The notes under the pieces: model-generated
The model's database searches: none
Seen by the model: only the letters and a program-made list of their open reading frames with translations
Told to the model about the DNA's origin: nothing
Source of the DNA: Bacteroides sp. 519
Lineage (GTDB): Bacteria; Bacteroidota; Bacteroidia; Bacteroidales; Bacteroidaceae
Reading direction: 5' to 3'
DNA: 64,000 nt
Assembly: GCF_010500955.1 (NCBI RefSeq)
Contig: NZ_QVMJ01000001.1
Coordinates: 186,001 to 250,000 of the forward strand
Part shown: piece by piece, positions 35,637 to 45,230 of the stretch
How positions within the stretch are numbered: position 1 is the first letter of the stretch
Layout: each line of letters opens with the position of its first letter
Translations under genes and position numbers: made by a program

Positions 35637-35916
35637 ATTCAAATTCGTTTAATTGTAATTGATAATTGATACTGTCCCTTCCTTCCTGTTCCGATTCCAG
35701 TTTCAGGGTTTCGATACGCTCGATTTCCATTTTGCGCCCTTTGTCCTTTCCGAAATTATAGATTGAAGAAACGGTCATGTAGATAGATAGTCCGCTGAAT
35801 AAAACCAGCATCGTAACAATAAGAATAACCCGTCCGTCGGGACTTAACGGTCTGATAAGGTGGCGTATCCTATCTTCCAGCCACTCGTTTATGTTCTGAA
35901 TGATTTTCTGTAACAT
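35614..35916 (-). CDS. traL: Conjugative transposon protein TraL (DUF3989)
   Basis: 100 residues with a single transmembrane helix (about 28-50) after a basic start (IRHLIRPLSPDGRVILIV) and a charged C-terminal tail. This matches the small TraL/DUF3989 family. It overlaps traM and follows traK by seven bases. Confidence 0.88.
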   Translation of the reverse strand: MLQKIIQNINEWLEDRIRHLIRPLSPDGRVILIVTMLVLFSGLSIYMTVSSIYNFGKDKGRKMEIERIETLKLESEQEGRDSINYQLQLNEFEYGRTEFE

Positions 35917-35923
35917 AACGCAC

Positions 35924-36547
35924 TTACCTTTCCGTTATCCGTATATCACGGTTTTCGACAATCTCGAATTTCTCCATCGTGAAGCCGTGCGGGTTGTTAT
36001 CACTCCGTACCGAATTAATCAGGTCAGCCCGTGTAACAAGGCTTCGCTCGGTAATATTCGACGAGCGGATAATATACTGGCGGGCGTATGTTACCGTTTT
36101 ATACGGGTACACATTGAAGTCGCAGGCGATAGAATCCACCTGCACGACCTGATTAATGTTACTTGAAATTATGCGGTTGTAATATCCCTTTTCCTGCATA
36201 TCCTGATAGTATTTGAAAGCCGACCTGTCCACAAGGAACAGGGCGCGGCTCACATTACTTTCGATAGCCGATTTGTCGGGCGCGAGGGTAAAGAACAATT
36301 CATGAAATCGTTTTACGTGTTCCCGTGCTTCCACGGGACGGTTTTGCGAAAGGTCTTGTGAGAGGGCAAGCATGAGTGACTTGCCCTCGTCCAACACATA
36401 GATACGCTGGCGTTGCGCTTCGGCGAAGCTATACGACGACCAGACGGAATAACCCGTTATAGCGGCGCACAGTACCAAAAACACCATACCGAACAGGCGT
36501 ATCTGTTTGAAACTTGTTTCGATATTTTTTAGACTTTTGAACTCCAT
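35924..36547 (-). CDS. traK: Conjugative transposon protein TraK (VirB8-like)
   Basis: 207 residues starting MEFKSLKNIETSFKQIRLFG, with one transmembrane helix (about 20-38) and a periplasmic domain. Conserved in all CTnDOT-type elements and considered the VirB8 equivalent. It is 15 bases after traJ. Confidence 0.92.
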   Translation of the reverse strand: MEFKSLKNIETSFKQIRLFGMVFLVLCAAITGYSVWSSYSFAEAQRQRIYVLDEGKSLMLALSQDLSQNRPVEAREHVKRFHELFFTLAPDKSAIESNVSRALFLVDRSAFKYYQDMQEKGYYNRIISSNINQVVQVDSIACDFNVYPYKTVTYARQYIIRSSNITERSLVTRADLINSVRSDNNPHGFTMEKFEIVENRDIRITER

Positions 36548-36562
36548 TGTTTTAATTGTTTA

Positions 36563-37606
36563 TTATTTCTTCAACATTCCTTTGATTGCTCCATAGCCTT
36601 TCTTAGCGAGTGAACCCGCCCGTCCGGCCGCGTTGCCCGCAGCGGCTCCGGCAAGTCCTCCGGCGATTGCACCGCCTTTGGTTGCCGCCGTGTTCATGGT
36701 ACGGTTTGCGCTGCCCATACCGCCACTTTGGATAATCCAGCCCGCAACGGTCGGAATCGTGAAATACCCGATAATGCCGATAATCAGGAACAGGATATAC
36801 ATACCGTTCGTTTCATCCGGCACGTATGACGGATCTTTGAGCAGCACTATATCCTGTTGGAGCATCAATGCCTGTATTTTGGATAATACGGCGGAAAAGA
36901 GGTCGGCCACAGGAAGCCACAGGTACACGCTTATGTAGCGTGCGAGCCAACTTGTGAGCGTAGCCCCGAATCCGTCATAGACGGAGAGAGCGAACGACAG
37001 CGGCCCCAATATTGACAATACGATAAGGAAAAACGTTCTTATCGTGTCAATACTCAGGGCAGCAGCGTTAAAGAGCAGTTCAAAGAAATCGCTTATCAGC
37101 TTGCGAAACCACACTTTCATTGTGTACCAAGCGTGTTCCCACCACATGGATAGCTTTTCGCCGACTTGCCGGATACCCATTTCGCTCATTTTTTCCTCGT
37201 ACACCTCATCATTGACAAGCCATTCCTTACCTTCGCGCACCCGCGCCTGATATTCCAGCGCATCGCGTTCGGCTTGCAGGGCTTCCACATTCTCGATCTG
37301 TGATTCTAAAATGGTATGTGTACCTTTTACCACAGGCGACATCACTCCGTTTATTGTTCCCAGCACGATTGTCGGAAAGAACATGATACAAAGTCCGATC
37401 ACAAACGGACGGAGTAAGGGGAACACGTCGATAGGTTCTGCCCTTGACAGGGCTTGCCAAACACGGTACGCTACATAAAAGAGCGCACCCAGACCCGCTA
37501 TCCCCTTTGCTACGCCGATCATATCCGCACAGAGCGGCATCATCTCTGTATAGAGATTCCGCAGCAGTTGGTGCAGGTTGTTAAAATCTATTGCAAGTAG
37601 TGTCAT
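36563..37606 (-). CDS. traJ: Conjugative transposon protein TraJ (VirB6-like)
   Basis: 347 residues, with several transmembrane segments (for example FVIGLCIMFFPTIVLG and MYILFLIIGIIGYFTIP) and a long central loop. The C-terminus is Gly/Ala-rich (GGAIAGGLAGAAAGNAAG). It is the polytopic inner-membrane component of the channel. It follows traI by three bases. Confidence 0.92.
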   Translation of the reverse strand: MTLLAIDFNNLHQLLRNLYTEMMPLCADMIGVAKGIAGLGALFYVAYRVWQALSRAEPIDVFPLLRPFVIGLCIMFFPTIVLGTINGVMSPVVKGTHTILESQIENVEALQAERDALEYQARVREGKEWLVNDEVYEEKMSEMGIRQVGEKLSMWWEHAWYTMKVWFRKLISDFFELLFNAAALSIDTIRTFFLIVLSILGPLSFALSVYDGFGATLTSWLARYISVYLWLPVADLFSAVLSKIQALMLQQDIVLLKDPSYVPDETNGMYILFLIIGIIGYFTIPTVAGWIIQSGGMGSANRTMNTAATKGGAIAGGLAGAAAGNAAGRAGSLAKKGYGAIKGMLKK

Positions 37607-37609
37607 GGC

Positions 37610-38230
37610 TTACCAGTATCTTTCGGAAGGACTGCCATACAATGCTTTCACCCGCGCTACATCGCCTTGTTCCTTGCTCCTGATAAAAGATATAGCGATA
37701 TTCTTATTGGAATAGTAGGTTACAAGGTTGCGGTAGCTTGCCATCTTCGAATGGATTTTGTCGATTATATCCATGCGCTCCGCATCCGACAGGGATAGCC
37801 CGTTGGAGGGCGTAACGATATTCTTAATATCGGTCAACAGGTTGCCGCTTTCCTTTAATAGTATGGCGTACCCATCGGATATTGCAGCCAGTTCATTCAC
37901 CGAAAAATTCTTATCCGACAGCATTTTGTTAAAATTGGTCGAATAGATTTGGGAGATTTGACTTACCATTTCCACCGTTTCTTTTACCTTTCGGGCATCT
38001 TTTATCAGGTTATGCACCGATTTGAGCGCATCGTAATATTCTTTACCCTGACTGTAAATCTTTTGCATCTCCTTAAATGAGTTGATTACATTGGTCGCCG
38101 TTGTCGCCGTTTTGGAAACCGTCAGAATATTTTGCGCCAAGTTGGACGGGTCGATCACCGCCCATTGTGCTTTTGCCTCGTAGCCGCAAAAAGCGAGGGC
38201 TATCGTAAGGCTCAATATTATTTTCTTCAT
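37610..38230 (-). CDS. traI: Conjugal transfer protein TraI (DUF4141)
   Basis: 206 residues with a signal peptide (ISLTIALAFCGYEAKA-type, then QWAVID) followed by a long helical domain (DPSNLAQNILTVSKTATTAT). This is the DUF4141/TraI family, a periplasmic protein comparable to VirB5. It is coupled to traJ. Confidence 0.9.
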   Translation of the reverse strand: MKKIILSLTIALAFCGYEAKAQWAVIDPSNLAQNILTVSKTATTATNVINSFKEMQKIYSQGKEYYDALKSVHNLIKDARKVKETVEMVSQISQIYSTNFNKMLSDKNFSVNELAAISDGYAILLKESGNLLTDIKNIVTPSNGLSLSDAERMDIIDKIHSKMASYRNLVTYYSNKNIAISFIRSKEQGDVARVKALYGSPSERYW

Positions 38231-38295
38231 TGTTTTTACTTATTTAATTGTTAATATTCTTCATTGTCCGCTGACGGAAGCAACCCGAAAACAGG

Positions 38296-38610
38296 TTACT
38301 CCGCCCGGACATATTCGCCGTAATCGGAGAACACCAACACGTCGCGCTCCCCATCGTATGATATTCCCACACGCCCGTACAGATAGAAAAAGGTTATGCC
38401 CCACCGCCTACATAGCGGGCAGTTGTAAACCGTATCGGGATCGTATGCAAACCTGATCCGGTGGTGGCGCACCCCCGTGCGATAAATATGCACCTCCGGC
38501 ATCCGGCATCTGTCCCCGCCGCCGCTTACCCACCGTCCCCGTATCTCTTCCAACAGAAAATATTGCTGGTTTTTCAGCGGATCGGACGCAACTCTGTTTC
38601 TCTTCTGCAT
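38296..38610 (-). CDS. DUF3876-like small protein, second of pair
   Basis: 104 residues: EIRGRWVSGGGDRCRMPEV, then FFYLYGRVGISYDGERDVL and FSDYGEYVRAE. The pattern of GRW, a central strand and an FYLYG...YD end matches DUF3876 proteins found in tra operons. The ATG at 38610 is used; the upstream frame overlaps the sister gene. Function is unknown; a lipocalin-like small barrel is inferred. Confidence 0.7.
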   Translation of the reverse strand: MQKRNRVASDPLKNQQYFLLEEIRGRWVSGGGDRCRMPEVHIYRTGVRHHRIRFAYDPDTVYNCPLCRRWGITFFYLYGRVGISYDGERDVLVFSDYGEYVRAE

Positions 38611-38623
38611 GGTTTCGTCCTCC

Positions 38624-39112
38624 TTACTTTTGTTCCTCCGCCCAGCGGGTGTAGTTAACTCCGGGAGAAACCATAAGTGTATCCGTCTCGGTATTGAGAG
38701 CCAACACTGTAATCCGGTCGCCGTATCCGTAGTAGAGAATATCGCCATCCAACCAGATCAGCACGTAGCGTTCATCGGTAGCCCGCCCGTTGCGTTTGAG
38801 GTGGGTCAGTACAAAATGTTCTCCCTCGCGGGTAATCTCAATGCCGCAGCGGTAATTACCCATAGTCCACCGTCCGCAAAGACGGCTCATCGCCTGTTCC
38901 CTGCGCTGACGTTCTTCCGCCTGCCAGTCTATCGGTATGGGTGGTGCATTCTCTATCGCATCCCAGTCAATGACGAATGCTTCCGGTTCTATCACGTTCT
39001 CTGTGTCGGCGGGCTTTTTCGCCTGCGCTTTCAGCAACGCTTCGGCGAAAATGCTGTTTATCCCTGCCGTGTATAGCGTCAGCCTTGTTAATTGTTCATT
39101 ACTTAACTTCAT
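38624..39112 (-). CDS. DUF3876-like protein, first of pair
   Basis: 162 residues. A helical, charged first half (LTRLTLYTAGINSIFAEALL) is followed by a C-terminal module (LCGRWTMGNYRCGIEI ... LYYGYGDRITVLALN) resembling the sister gene downstream; the pair probably arose by duplication. The CCACTAAAAAAATC motif ends directly at its ATG, with no bases between. Confidence 0.7.
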   Translation of the reverse strand: MKLSNEQLTRLTLYTAGINSIFAEALLKAQAKKPADTENVIEPEAFVIDWDAIENAPPIPIDWQAEERQRREQAMSRLCGRWTMGNYRCGIEITREGEHFVLTHLKRNGRATDERYVLIWLDGDILYYGYGDRITVLALNTETDTLMVSPGVNYTRWAEEQK

Positions 39113-39113
39113 G

Positions 39114-39126
39114 ATTTTTTTAGTGG
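39114..39126 (-). repeat. CCACTAAAAAAATC motif, copy at the DUF3876-like start
   Basis: Minus-strand copy whose final C (39113) touches the ATG at 39112. Confidence 0.7.
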
Positions 39127-39160
39127 ATTGTGGGACGGACTGCTCCGTCCCGGTTGATAA

Positions 39161-41662
39161 TTATTTATGCCGTTTGCTTTCGGCAAGTTGCTTAATCGCC
39201 AATTCGTAGTTACCGCCGAGTTCGTCCGTTTTTCGGAAGACTTCCAGTTTTTCGGATTCTTCGGTCGTGTACGTGAGATATTCTTCGCCGCTCACTTCTG
39301 TTGCATACACTGCCGACTGCACACCACCCAGCCCGAACCACACCTCTTTGTATAAGCGGTTCGGATTGTTTGCCATATTGATAGATAGGATTTGCCCCTT
39401 CTCCTTTTCGGTCAGACCTAAAAGGGACTGGATTACATCGAATCTATTCATGAATTTTCGCTGGTCGAGTAGAATTTTACAATCGGAGTTATTGATGATT
39501 GCCTCCTTGACAATGGGCGATGAAATAATATCGTCCACTTCCTGCGTTACGACAATCGCTTCCCCGAAATACTTCCTGACGGTTTTATAGAGGTACTTCA
39601 TGTATTCCGCCATATTGGGGGACGACAGGGCTTTCCATGCTTCCTCACAAATGAATTGTTTTCGGACACCTTTCAGCCTGCGTAATTTGGAAATAAACGC
39701 TTCCATGATAATGATTGTCACGACGGGAAAAAGTTCGCGGTTTTCCTTTATAGAATCAATTTCGAAGACTATAAAGCTCTTATTCAGGAGGTCTATGTTC
39801 TCTGCCGAGTTCAATAGGAAGTCATAACGTCCGCCCCGGTAATACTGGCGCATGGTGGTCAGCATATTGTCGAGGTTGAAATCTTCCCGGCTTACCTTGA
39901 TTTCCCTTTCGTCGAGTTCCCGGCGGTAGTCACCGCGCATAAACTCATAAAAGGTATTGAACGAGGGCGTAATCGTTCGGTCGTCCTGTATCTTTTGGAT
40001 ATAGGACGATACCGCTGACCCAAGTTCGCCGGATTCGGTTTTGCTGATTTTATCGTCTTCGGACTTCCACAGGGTAAGGAGCAGCGTTTTAATAGAATCT
40101 TTCTTTTCCACATCGAAAACATAGTCTTCGGTGAAAAATGGATTGAAACTGATCGGGTTCTCTTCCGTGTATGTGAAATAAATCCCGTCCGCGCCTTTGG
40201 TTTTGCGGCGTACCATTTCACATAAGCCCTGATAGCTGTTACCCGTATCGACAAGCACCACATGAGTACCTTGCTCCCAATACTGGCGGACGAGGTGGTT
40301 CATGAAAAACGATTTTCCCGACCCGGAAGGCCCCAACACGAACTTGTTCCGGTTGGTGGTGATTCCTCGTTTCATCGGCAAATCTGAAATATCCACATGA
40401 AGCGGCTTTCCTGAAACCCTGTCACACATCTTGATACCGAATGGGCTTGGCGAAGATTTGTAATTCGTTTCCTCAGTGAAGAAACACAGGGCGGGTTCTA
40501 TGAACGTATAAAACGATTCTTCGGCAGGAAAATCCGCTGCGTTTCCGGGCATCGCCGCCCAATAGAGGGTAGCCGCATCCACTGTGTTGTGGCGGGGCTT
40601 GCACTCCATAAGAGCCAACTGGCTACCGACATCGTTACGGATATGTTTCAGTTCTTCCGTATCGTTCGACCACGCCATCACATTGAAGTGGGCGCGAACG
40701 GAAGTCAGCCCGAAGCTGTGCGCTTCGTTCAGGTATTCGTCGATCCACTCTTTATTGATTTGGTTTCCACGAGAGTAGCGGGAAAGCGACTGCATATTTC
40801 TTGCGCTCTTCTCGAATTGTCGTAGGTTCTCCGCCGAATCATCCAAGAAAATGTACTGGTTAAATACATGGTCGCAGGATAATAGCAGTCCCACAGGTGC
40901 GGCAAATGACAATCGGCAGTCGCTCCGGTCAGTCGATAGGCGTTCATAACGCATATCTGTTCCGACCGTTCCCGGCAGGTCTTCGACATCCGACACCGTA
41001 TGTACGCAGATATGTTTGTCGCCTACACGCAAACCGTCGGCTCCCAGCTCCAAATCCTCTAAGCAAGTTGTATCTTCGAGCGACAGGGCAAAATACTTCT
41101 CAATCAGTCCTGCGCTTTCCGGCGTTCCTGTTATCTCGTCCGACGTTAGGCGAGTGAGTTTCACAAACCCCGAATCGTTTACGATGCGCTCGAATTGCCC
41201 GACAGCTTCCAGAAACTTTACTGTCGTTTCCTTATCTACTTCCTTCGGAATGATATTGCCCCGGCAAAGGCTTGAAAAGTTCGACTGCATACGCTGGCGT
41301 TCTTTCGTTGTCTTTGTCAGGTAGAGGAAACAGGTATGATTCAGGAACGGACGTTCGTTGAAGTGCCGTTCAAAACTGCGGGATAGGAAACTCATATCTT
41401 CCTTGTCTGTCTCCGGCTTGTAGTTCTCTTTCGTGAACCAATCCTGTTTTTGGATGACCGAATAATCGGGAAGCACTTTGATTGCTTTCGCCCATGACGA
41501 ATGTATCGCTTCGTATTCCGACGAGGTTACGGTAAACAGTTCGGGTAAGTCCACCCGGAACGCTACCGTTATATCGGCATCTTTGGATATGATACAGTCA
41601 TGTTCGACCGCCAGTAATGGGAACTTACTTTCGATGGTGGCGGCTTTCATCGTATTACGCAT
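39161..41662 (-). CDS. traG: Conjugation ATPase TraG (VirB4-like)
   Basis: 833-residue ATPase that powers assembly of the type IV secretion channel. Walker A is GPSGSGKSFFMNH (Lys about 450) and Walker B is in KQFICEEAWKAL; the N-terminal half is the VirB4 family CagE/TrbE-like region. Its length and start (MRNTMKAATIESKFPLLA) fit CTnDOT TraG. It overlaps traF by eight bases. Confidence 0.95.
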   Translation of the reverse strand: MRNTMKAATIESKFPLLAVEHDCIISKDADITVAFRVDLPELFTVTSSEYEAIHSSWAKAIKVLPDYSVIQKQDWFTKENYKPETDKEDMSFLSRSFERHFNERPFLNHTCFLYLTKTTKERQRMQSNFSSLCRGNIIPKEVDKETTVKFLEAVGQFERIVNDSGFVKLTRLTSDEITGTPESAGLIEKYFALSLEDTTCLEDLELGADGLRVGDKHICVHTVSDVEDLPGTVGTDMRYERLSTDRSDCRLSFAAPVGLLLSCDHVFNQYIFLDDSAENLRQFEKSARNMQSLSRYSRGNQINKEWIDEYLNEAHSFGLTSVRAHFNVMAWSNDTEELKHIRNDVGSQLALMECKPRHNTVDAATLYWAAMPGNAADFPAEESFYTFIEPALCFFTEETNYKSSPSPFGIKMCDRVSGKPLHVDISDLPMKRGITTNRNKFVLGPSGSGKSFFMNHLVRQYWEQGTHVVLVDTGNSYQGLCEMVRRKTKGADGIYFTYTEENPISFNPFFTEDYVFDVEKKDSIKTLLLTLWKSEDDKISKTESGELGSAVSSYIQKIQDDRTITPSFNTFYEFMRGDYRRELDEREIKVSREDFNLDNMLTTMRQYYRGGRYDFLLNSAENIDLLNKSFIVFEIDSIKENRELFPVVTIIIMEAFISKLRRLKGVRKQFICEEAWKALSSPNMAEYMKYLYKTVRKYFGEAIVVTQEVDDIISSPIVKEAIINNSDCKILLDQRKFMNRFDVIQSLLGLTEKEKGQILSINMANNPNRLYKEVWFGLGGVQSAVYATEVSGEEYLTYTTEESEKLEVFRKTDELGGNYELAIKQLAESKRHK

Positions 41663-41984
41663 ACGCCACCCCCTTTCTTCGTTGGAAAAAACGGCGTGAG
41701 TTCCGGCGGTTAATCAGGTAACGGGGATGCTGCCGTTTGGCGAGCAGCTTCATCAGCCCATGTTCCCCATACCGCGCGTTCAGGTTGAAAGTGAACCACA
41801 CCAGTACCGAAGCGGCAACCACTCCGAAGGCTATGCAGACCCATTGATCCACGCCTGCCATATACATGATGGCAAACAGGATAAACACAGAGAGCAGACC
41901 ACCCGCGAAGATGAACAGGTATTGTGCTTTCAAGCCTTTGAACTCTACGCTTTTTCCAATGCCTTTATTTACATTGTACTCCAT
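41655..41984 (-). CDS. traF: Conjugative transposon protein TraF (DUF4133)
   Basis: 109 residues: MEYNVNKGIGKSVEFKGLKA, then two transmembrane helices (about 24-42 and 48-66) and a basic C-terminus. This is the VirB3-like inner-membrane partner of TraG; it overlaps the traG start. Confidence 0.93.
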   Translation of the reverse strand: MEYNVNKGIGKSVEFKGLKAQYLFIFAGGLLSVFILFAIMYMAGVDQWVCIAFGVVAASVLVWFTFNLNARYGEHGLMKLLAKRQHPRYLINRRNSRRFFQRRKGVAYA

Positions 41985-42008
41985 TTCGTTTTGTCGTTTT
42001 GAAATGGA

Positions 42009-42308
42009 TTACAAAAAGAATGAGCGAAGGATAGTCGCGGCGACGATCAGGAAGATACACGCACCGAACCACGAGGCGGCGGTTTTGCTTGTATCGGGGT
42101 CGCCGGAAGAGAACTTGTTGTACACCTTTATACCGCCAATCAAGCCCACAACAGCGCCCACAGCGTACACGAGTTTCGTGCCGGGGTCGAAATAGCTGGT
42201 TACGAGACTTGTAGCGTCATTAATACCACCGATACCGTTGCCTTGTGCGAAGGCATCTGCGGCAGCCAAGATAATAGCCGCCGACAAAAGAATTTTCTTT
42301 TTAGTCAT
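42009..42308 (-). CDS. traE: Conjugative transposon protein TraE (DUF4134)
   Basis: 99 residues from the ATG at 42308: signal peptide (KKKILLSAAIILAAADAFAQ), then GNGIGGINDATSLVTSYFDP and two hydrophobic helices. This VirB2/pilin-like layout is typical of TraE. Upstream lies a gap of 156 bases with one CCACTAAAAAAATC copy (42384-42396) 74 bases before the ATG. Confidence 0.92.
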   Translation of the reverse strand: MTKKKILLSAAIILAAADAFAQGNGIGGINDATSLVTSYFDPGTKLVYAVGAVVGLIGGIKVYNKFSSGDPDTSKTAASWFGACIFLIVAATILRSFFL

Positions 42309-42383
42309 TGTTTGAATTTTAAAGGCGGACGAAGGGTTGGATAGTCCCTTCATCCGCCGGGATTTTTACTTTTTTACTTCTCG

Positions 42384-42396
42384 ATTTTTTTAGTGG
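42384..42396 (-). repeat. CCACTAAAAAAATC motif, copy upstream of traE
   Basis: Minus-strand copy in the traD-traE gap; its final C is at 42383. Confidence 0.7.
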
Positions 42397-42464
42397 TTGA
42401 TAGCATCGCAGCTATCCATAATCGCGTTCTTTCATGCTTTTACACATTTTTAGTTTATAAACTC

Positions 42465-43199
42465 TCAAGCAAAACTTCGTACATTAAAATCGGTTGGGGC
42501 TTTTACCGTAGGTTGGGGTTGGGCTTCCCTGTCGCGGTAGTAGGCATTGAAATAATCGTCCATAAGGGAGGACACGATTTTCTTTTTCGGTTCGTCGTTG
42601 GCGACTTGCCCGAATAGTTCGGTTTTTCGCACCTCGACCAGTACCCGCCCGGCTTCTTCCCGTTCTTCTTTTGTCGCACCCTCGGCGTTTCCCACCGTCC
42701 GGATCGCTCCCGAAAGATCGTCGAAGCCAAGTCCCAATGCTTTTCCACTCCCGGAGGTTTCTCCCGCTTCTTCGGTTTCGTCGTAATCTATACCGTCGTC
42801 TTCGTCAGATTCTATTTCCCCCTCTGGCTCGTCATAGATAACTATATCTATATCGCCGGAATTATCCTCTGCCGACTGGGGTAAAACTACGTTTTCCACT
42901 TCGGTTGCCGGAGTTTCCCCCGGAGTGTCCTGTACATGGGTTTGCTCGTTCCCGTCTGCAAATGTAAGTTGTTTTTCTTCTGATTTATCACTGATTTCCA
43001 GCATGGTAGCCTTTGTCCAACCTTGTCCGAGGACAAATTTGCTTTTGCCGATTATATCTTCTTTTGCGGAGAACTTGAAAGGATTATAACCTTTCTTCCG
43101 TGCTGCGTTCCGTTTGCGTTTTACTCCGCGTTCCCAAAGAAGATAAATCCCGACTACCAGCGCATACAGCATAATTGCTATAATAAAATACCGTCCCAT
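42465..43199 (-). CDS. traD: Conjugal transfer protein TraD (DUF4122)
   Basis: 244 residues: an N-terminal transmembrane helix (about 4-22), a basic segment (KRKRNAARKKGYNPFKFS), a long acidic low-complexity middle and a conserved C-terminus. This is the DUF4122/TraD pattern. The DNA encoding VLGQGWTKA (43009-43030) matches, with one mismatch in 22 bases, the operator-like repeat ahead of mobA. Confidence 0.82.
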   Translation of the reverse strand: MGRYFIIAIMLYALVVGIYLLWERGVKRKRNAARKKGYNPFKFSAKEDIIGKSKFVLGQGWTKATMLEISDKSEEKQLTFADGNEQTHVQDTPGETPATEVENVVLPQSAEDNSGDIDIVIYDEPEGEIESDEDDGIDYDETEEAGETSGSGKALGLGFDDLSGAIRTVGNAEGATKEEREEAGRVLVEVRKTELFGQVANDEPKKKIVSSLMDDYFNAYYRDREAQPQPTVKAPTDFNVRSFA

Positions 43200-43202
43200 A
43201 AC

Positions 43203-43466
43203 TTAAAATATGTTGGGTTTCTTTTCTTCGTACAAGGCACTTATTTCATTCTTATATACAGCAAAGTGTTCGGTCAGTACATTGTTCAGGTAATCGGACA
43301 GACTTATTTCGTTCGCTCCGATTGTTTGGATTATCCGCATAATGCGTTCGTGATACTCTTTGCTGATATATACTGCTTTTCCGCTCCGGGTTTTCATTCC
43401 GCCCTGTTTTATAAACAGCTTTTCATAGTAAGCCTTATCTTCTTGGCTCATTGTTTTTTCTTCCAT
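43203..43466 (-). CDS. traC: DUF3408 protein TraC
   Basis: 87 residues with RSGKAVYISKEYHERIMRII and LSDYLNNVLTEHF, a ribbon-helix-helix-like domain of the DUF3408 family. It is shorter than its paralogue traB directly upstream. It is likely a DNA-binding accessory or regulator of transfer. Three bases separate its stop from traD. Confidence 0.82.
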   Translation of the reverse strand: MEEKTMSQEDKAYYEKLFIKQGGMKTRSGKAVYISKEYHERIMRIIQTIGANEISLSDYLNNVLTEHFAVYKNEISALYEEKKPNIF

Positions 43467-43485
43467 TGTCTTAATTATTAAAAGT

Positions 43486-43926
43486 TTACAATAAATCGTT
43501 CTGCCGTTGGCGGTATATCTCGTTGATTTCCTCCTTGTTGGCTTGCAGGTGTTCAGTCAATACCGTGTCGATATACCCGCCCAGTGTTATATCGTTTCCG
43601 GTGTCCACCAAAGCCCTGACGAGTTTTGCAATAACCGCATGAACGTCGTAACTGATATAGACGCATTGACGGGTTTTAATATCGTTGCGCTTTAAGAAAG
43701 TTTCCTTATACCCTTGCGATTGGCTTCGCTTGCGCTTGGTTGTTTCTTTCACTTCCGGTACTGGCTCCGGTTCAATAATAGGTTCTACCGATACGGGAGC
43801 CGATACCTGTTCCGGTTCGTTGGCGGGCGATACTGTGGGTTCCGCCTGTTGCTCCCGGTTGCTCTTTTTTCCCTGCCCGATGATAAATGCGGGGTCTAAA
43901 CCGCTTGTATCTGCTTTCTTCCCCAT
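43486..43926 (-). CDS. traB: DUF3408 protein TraB
   Basis: 146 residues. A Pro/Glu-rich linker (about 20-65) is followed by the DUF3408 domain: KTRQCVYISYDVHAVIAKLV, then LGGYIDTVLTEHL. It is paralogous to traC and may act as the DNA-binding partner of the ParA-like TraA, seven bases upstream. Confidence 0.85.
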   Translation of the reverse strand: MGKKADTSGLDPAFIIGQGKKSNREQQAEPTVSPANEPEQVSAPVSVEPIIEPEPVPEVKETTKRKRSQSQGYKETFLKRNDIKTRQCVYISYDVHAVIAKLVRALVDTGNDITLGGYIDTVLTEHLQANKEEINEIYRQRQNDLL

Positions 43927-43933
43927 AATAGCA

Positions 43934-44704
43934 TTACTTTAACAGGTGCAACAGTTCATCGGCGAGGGCATTCAGGTTAGAGCCTTTGACGAGCGATTTA
44001 TCCGCCGGGAACAGTGTAGAGCGGAACAGGGCTTTATGGCTCACGGACAGTTCACGGCGAAATCGCTTGCTGTCGGGTATGAAGGTTTTGAGGACGGGAA
44101 AATCCAACTCCTTGATAACCGCTTCGTACACTTCGTACAGGTCTGATTTTTCCCGCCCATCGACCAGATTCCAAAGGAGATATACCCCTTTGATATTTGA
44201 TTTTCCGGTGCTTATGATATTATCCCTTACTGAAATCAAATAGTTCAGGGTGCTTTCCAATACGAGGCGGTCGGCAGCTATCGGCGAAATGATATAGTCC
44301 ATACTGGCAACGGTCAATACCAGGTGGGGATTATCGAAAGTGCCGGGGAGGTCGAAGAAGATAAAATCATAGTCCCCGTCCCGGATTAATTTCTCTGCAT
44401 CGTTCAGAGCGTCTTTAGTGTTACTCTCAATAATCGGGTAGGCTTTTTTCTCACCCAAGCGGGTAAACTGCTCGAAAAGCATACCCTTATAATACTCGTC
44501 TTTTTCGACCATAGCAAAATCGCGCTCCCTCATTTCAAAGATTGAGTGCTGCGGATAGTCGCAGTCGATCACGGCCACGTTGTAGCCTTTCACATAGTGA
44601 AGGTATGAAGCTACCAAAACAGTAAGGGTAGTTTTTCCCGCCCCGCCTTTTTGCGTACTGAATGCTACATACTTCGGTTCTTTTTTGCTTACATTCTTTT
44701 CCAT
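43934..44704 (-). CDS. traA: ParA family ATPase TraA
   Basis: 256 residues. The deviant Walker A KGGAGKTTL (about residues 19-27) and a Walker B-like FIFFDLPGTF define the MinD/ParA superfamily. It heads the tra operon and probably has a DNA-partition or transfer-positioning role with the DUF3408 proteins. Upstream, 44705-45065 shows no gene and no box I can assign with confidence. Confidence 0.92.
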   Translation of the reverse strand: MEKNVSKKEPKYVAFSTQKGGAGKTTLTVLVASYLHYVKGYNVAVIDCDYPQHSIFEMRERDFAMVEKDEYYKGMLFEQFTRLGEKKAYPIIESNTKDALNDAEKLIRDGDYDFIFFDLPGTFDNPHLVLTVASMDYIISPIAADRLVLESTLNYLISVRDNIISTGKSNIKGVYLLWNLVDGREKSDLYEVYEAVIKELDFPVLKTFIPDSKRFRRELSVSHKALFRSTLFPADKSLVKGSNLNALADELLHLLK

Positions 44705-45065
44705 TGTTCTACTTTTTTAATTCGTTAATTATTTAATTGTTCGTACCGGTAAAGAGATACGGTTATTTGTCAATCGTTATTTACTTCCTTGTTTTTTTGC
44801 TCCATTGCTTTTGCCCTTTCGGGACAATCTATTGATTTGCCGATTCGACCCTTTGCCTTTTTTCTTATCTGTATCGGTATTGACCTATTGCCATTTTTCG
44901 ATACGACAATACTTATGTGCAACTGTACGAAAGCCTATCATTCCATTTCCATTTTTGAAATTTTCCGCTTTCACAAAAAGCTATTTCAACGAAGCGATAT
45001 TTACTTTCCGGGAGCAAATAAAAGCCTATTTTTTCATATCATCACCATGTTTTTAAGGAGTGGCC

Positions 45066-45128
45066 GCCTTTGTCCGACCTTGTCCGACCTATTTGATATA
45101 CAGCGTGTTAAATTAGCCCGTAACTTTG
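45066..45128 (+). promoter_or_regulatory. Tandem TTGTCCGACC repeat and promoter upstream of the mob genes
   Basis: Two exact copies of TTGTCCGACC (45070-45079 and 45080-45089) precede GTTAAATT (45107) and a consensus -7 box TAACTTTG (45121-45128). The box would start a transcript about 315 bases before mobA, running through the oriT-like hairpins. A similar arrangement lies ahead of the DUF3945-type gene at 52509. Confidence 0.6.
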
Positions 45129-45230
45129 CAGCATGAAATGTTACGCGAGGTTTTCGGGCAAACATTCAAGTCAGGTTTCCCTCTAACCTGATACCCGAAT
45201 CGGAAGCCAATTTCCCGATTAATCATTTAC

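Noticed and set aside
44789..45136. 115-codon plus-strand frame ahead of mobA
   Set aside because: Phe/Ile-rich translation of AT-rich intergenic DNA; it runs over the TTGTCCG repeats and the -7 box, and no ATG-led family match is apparent.
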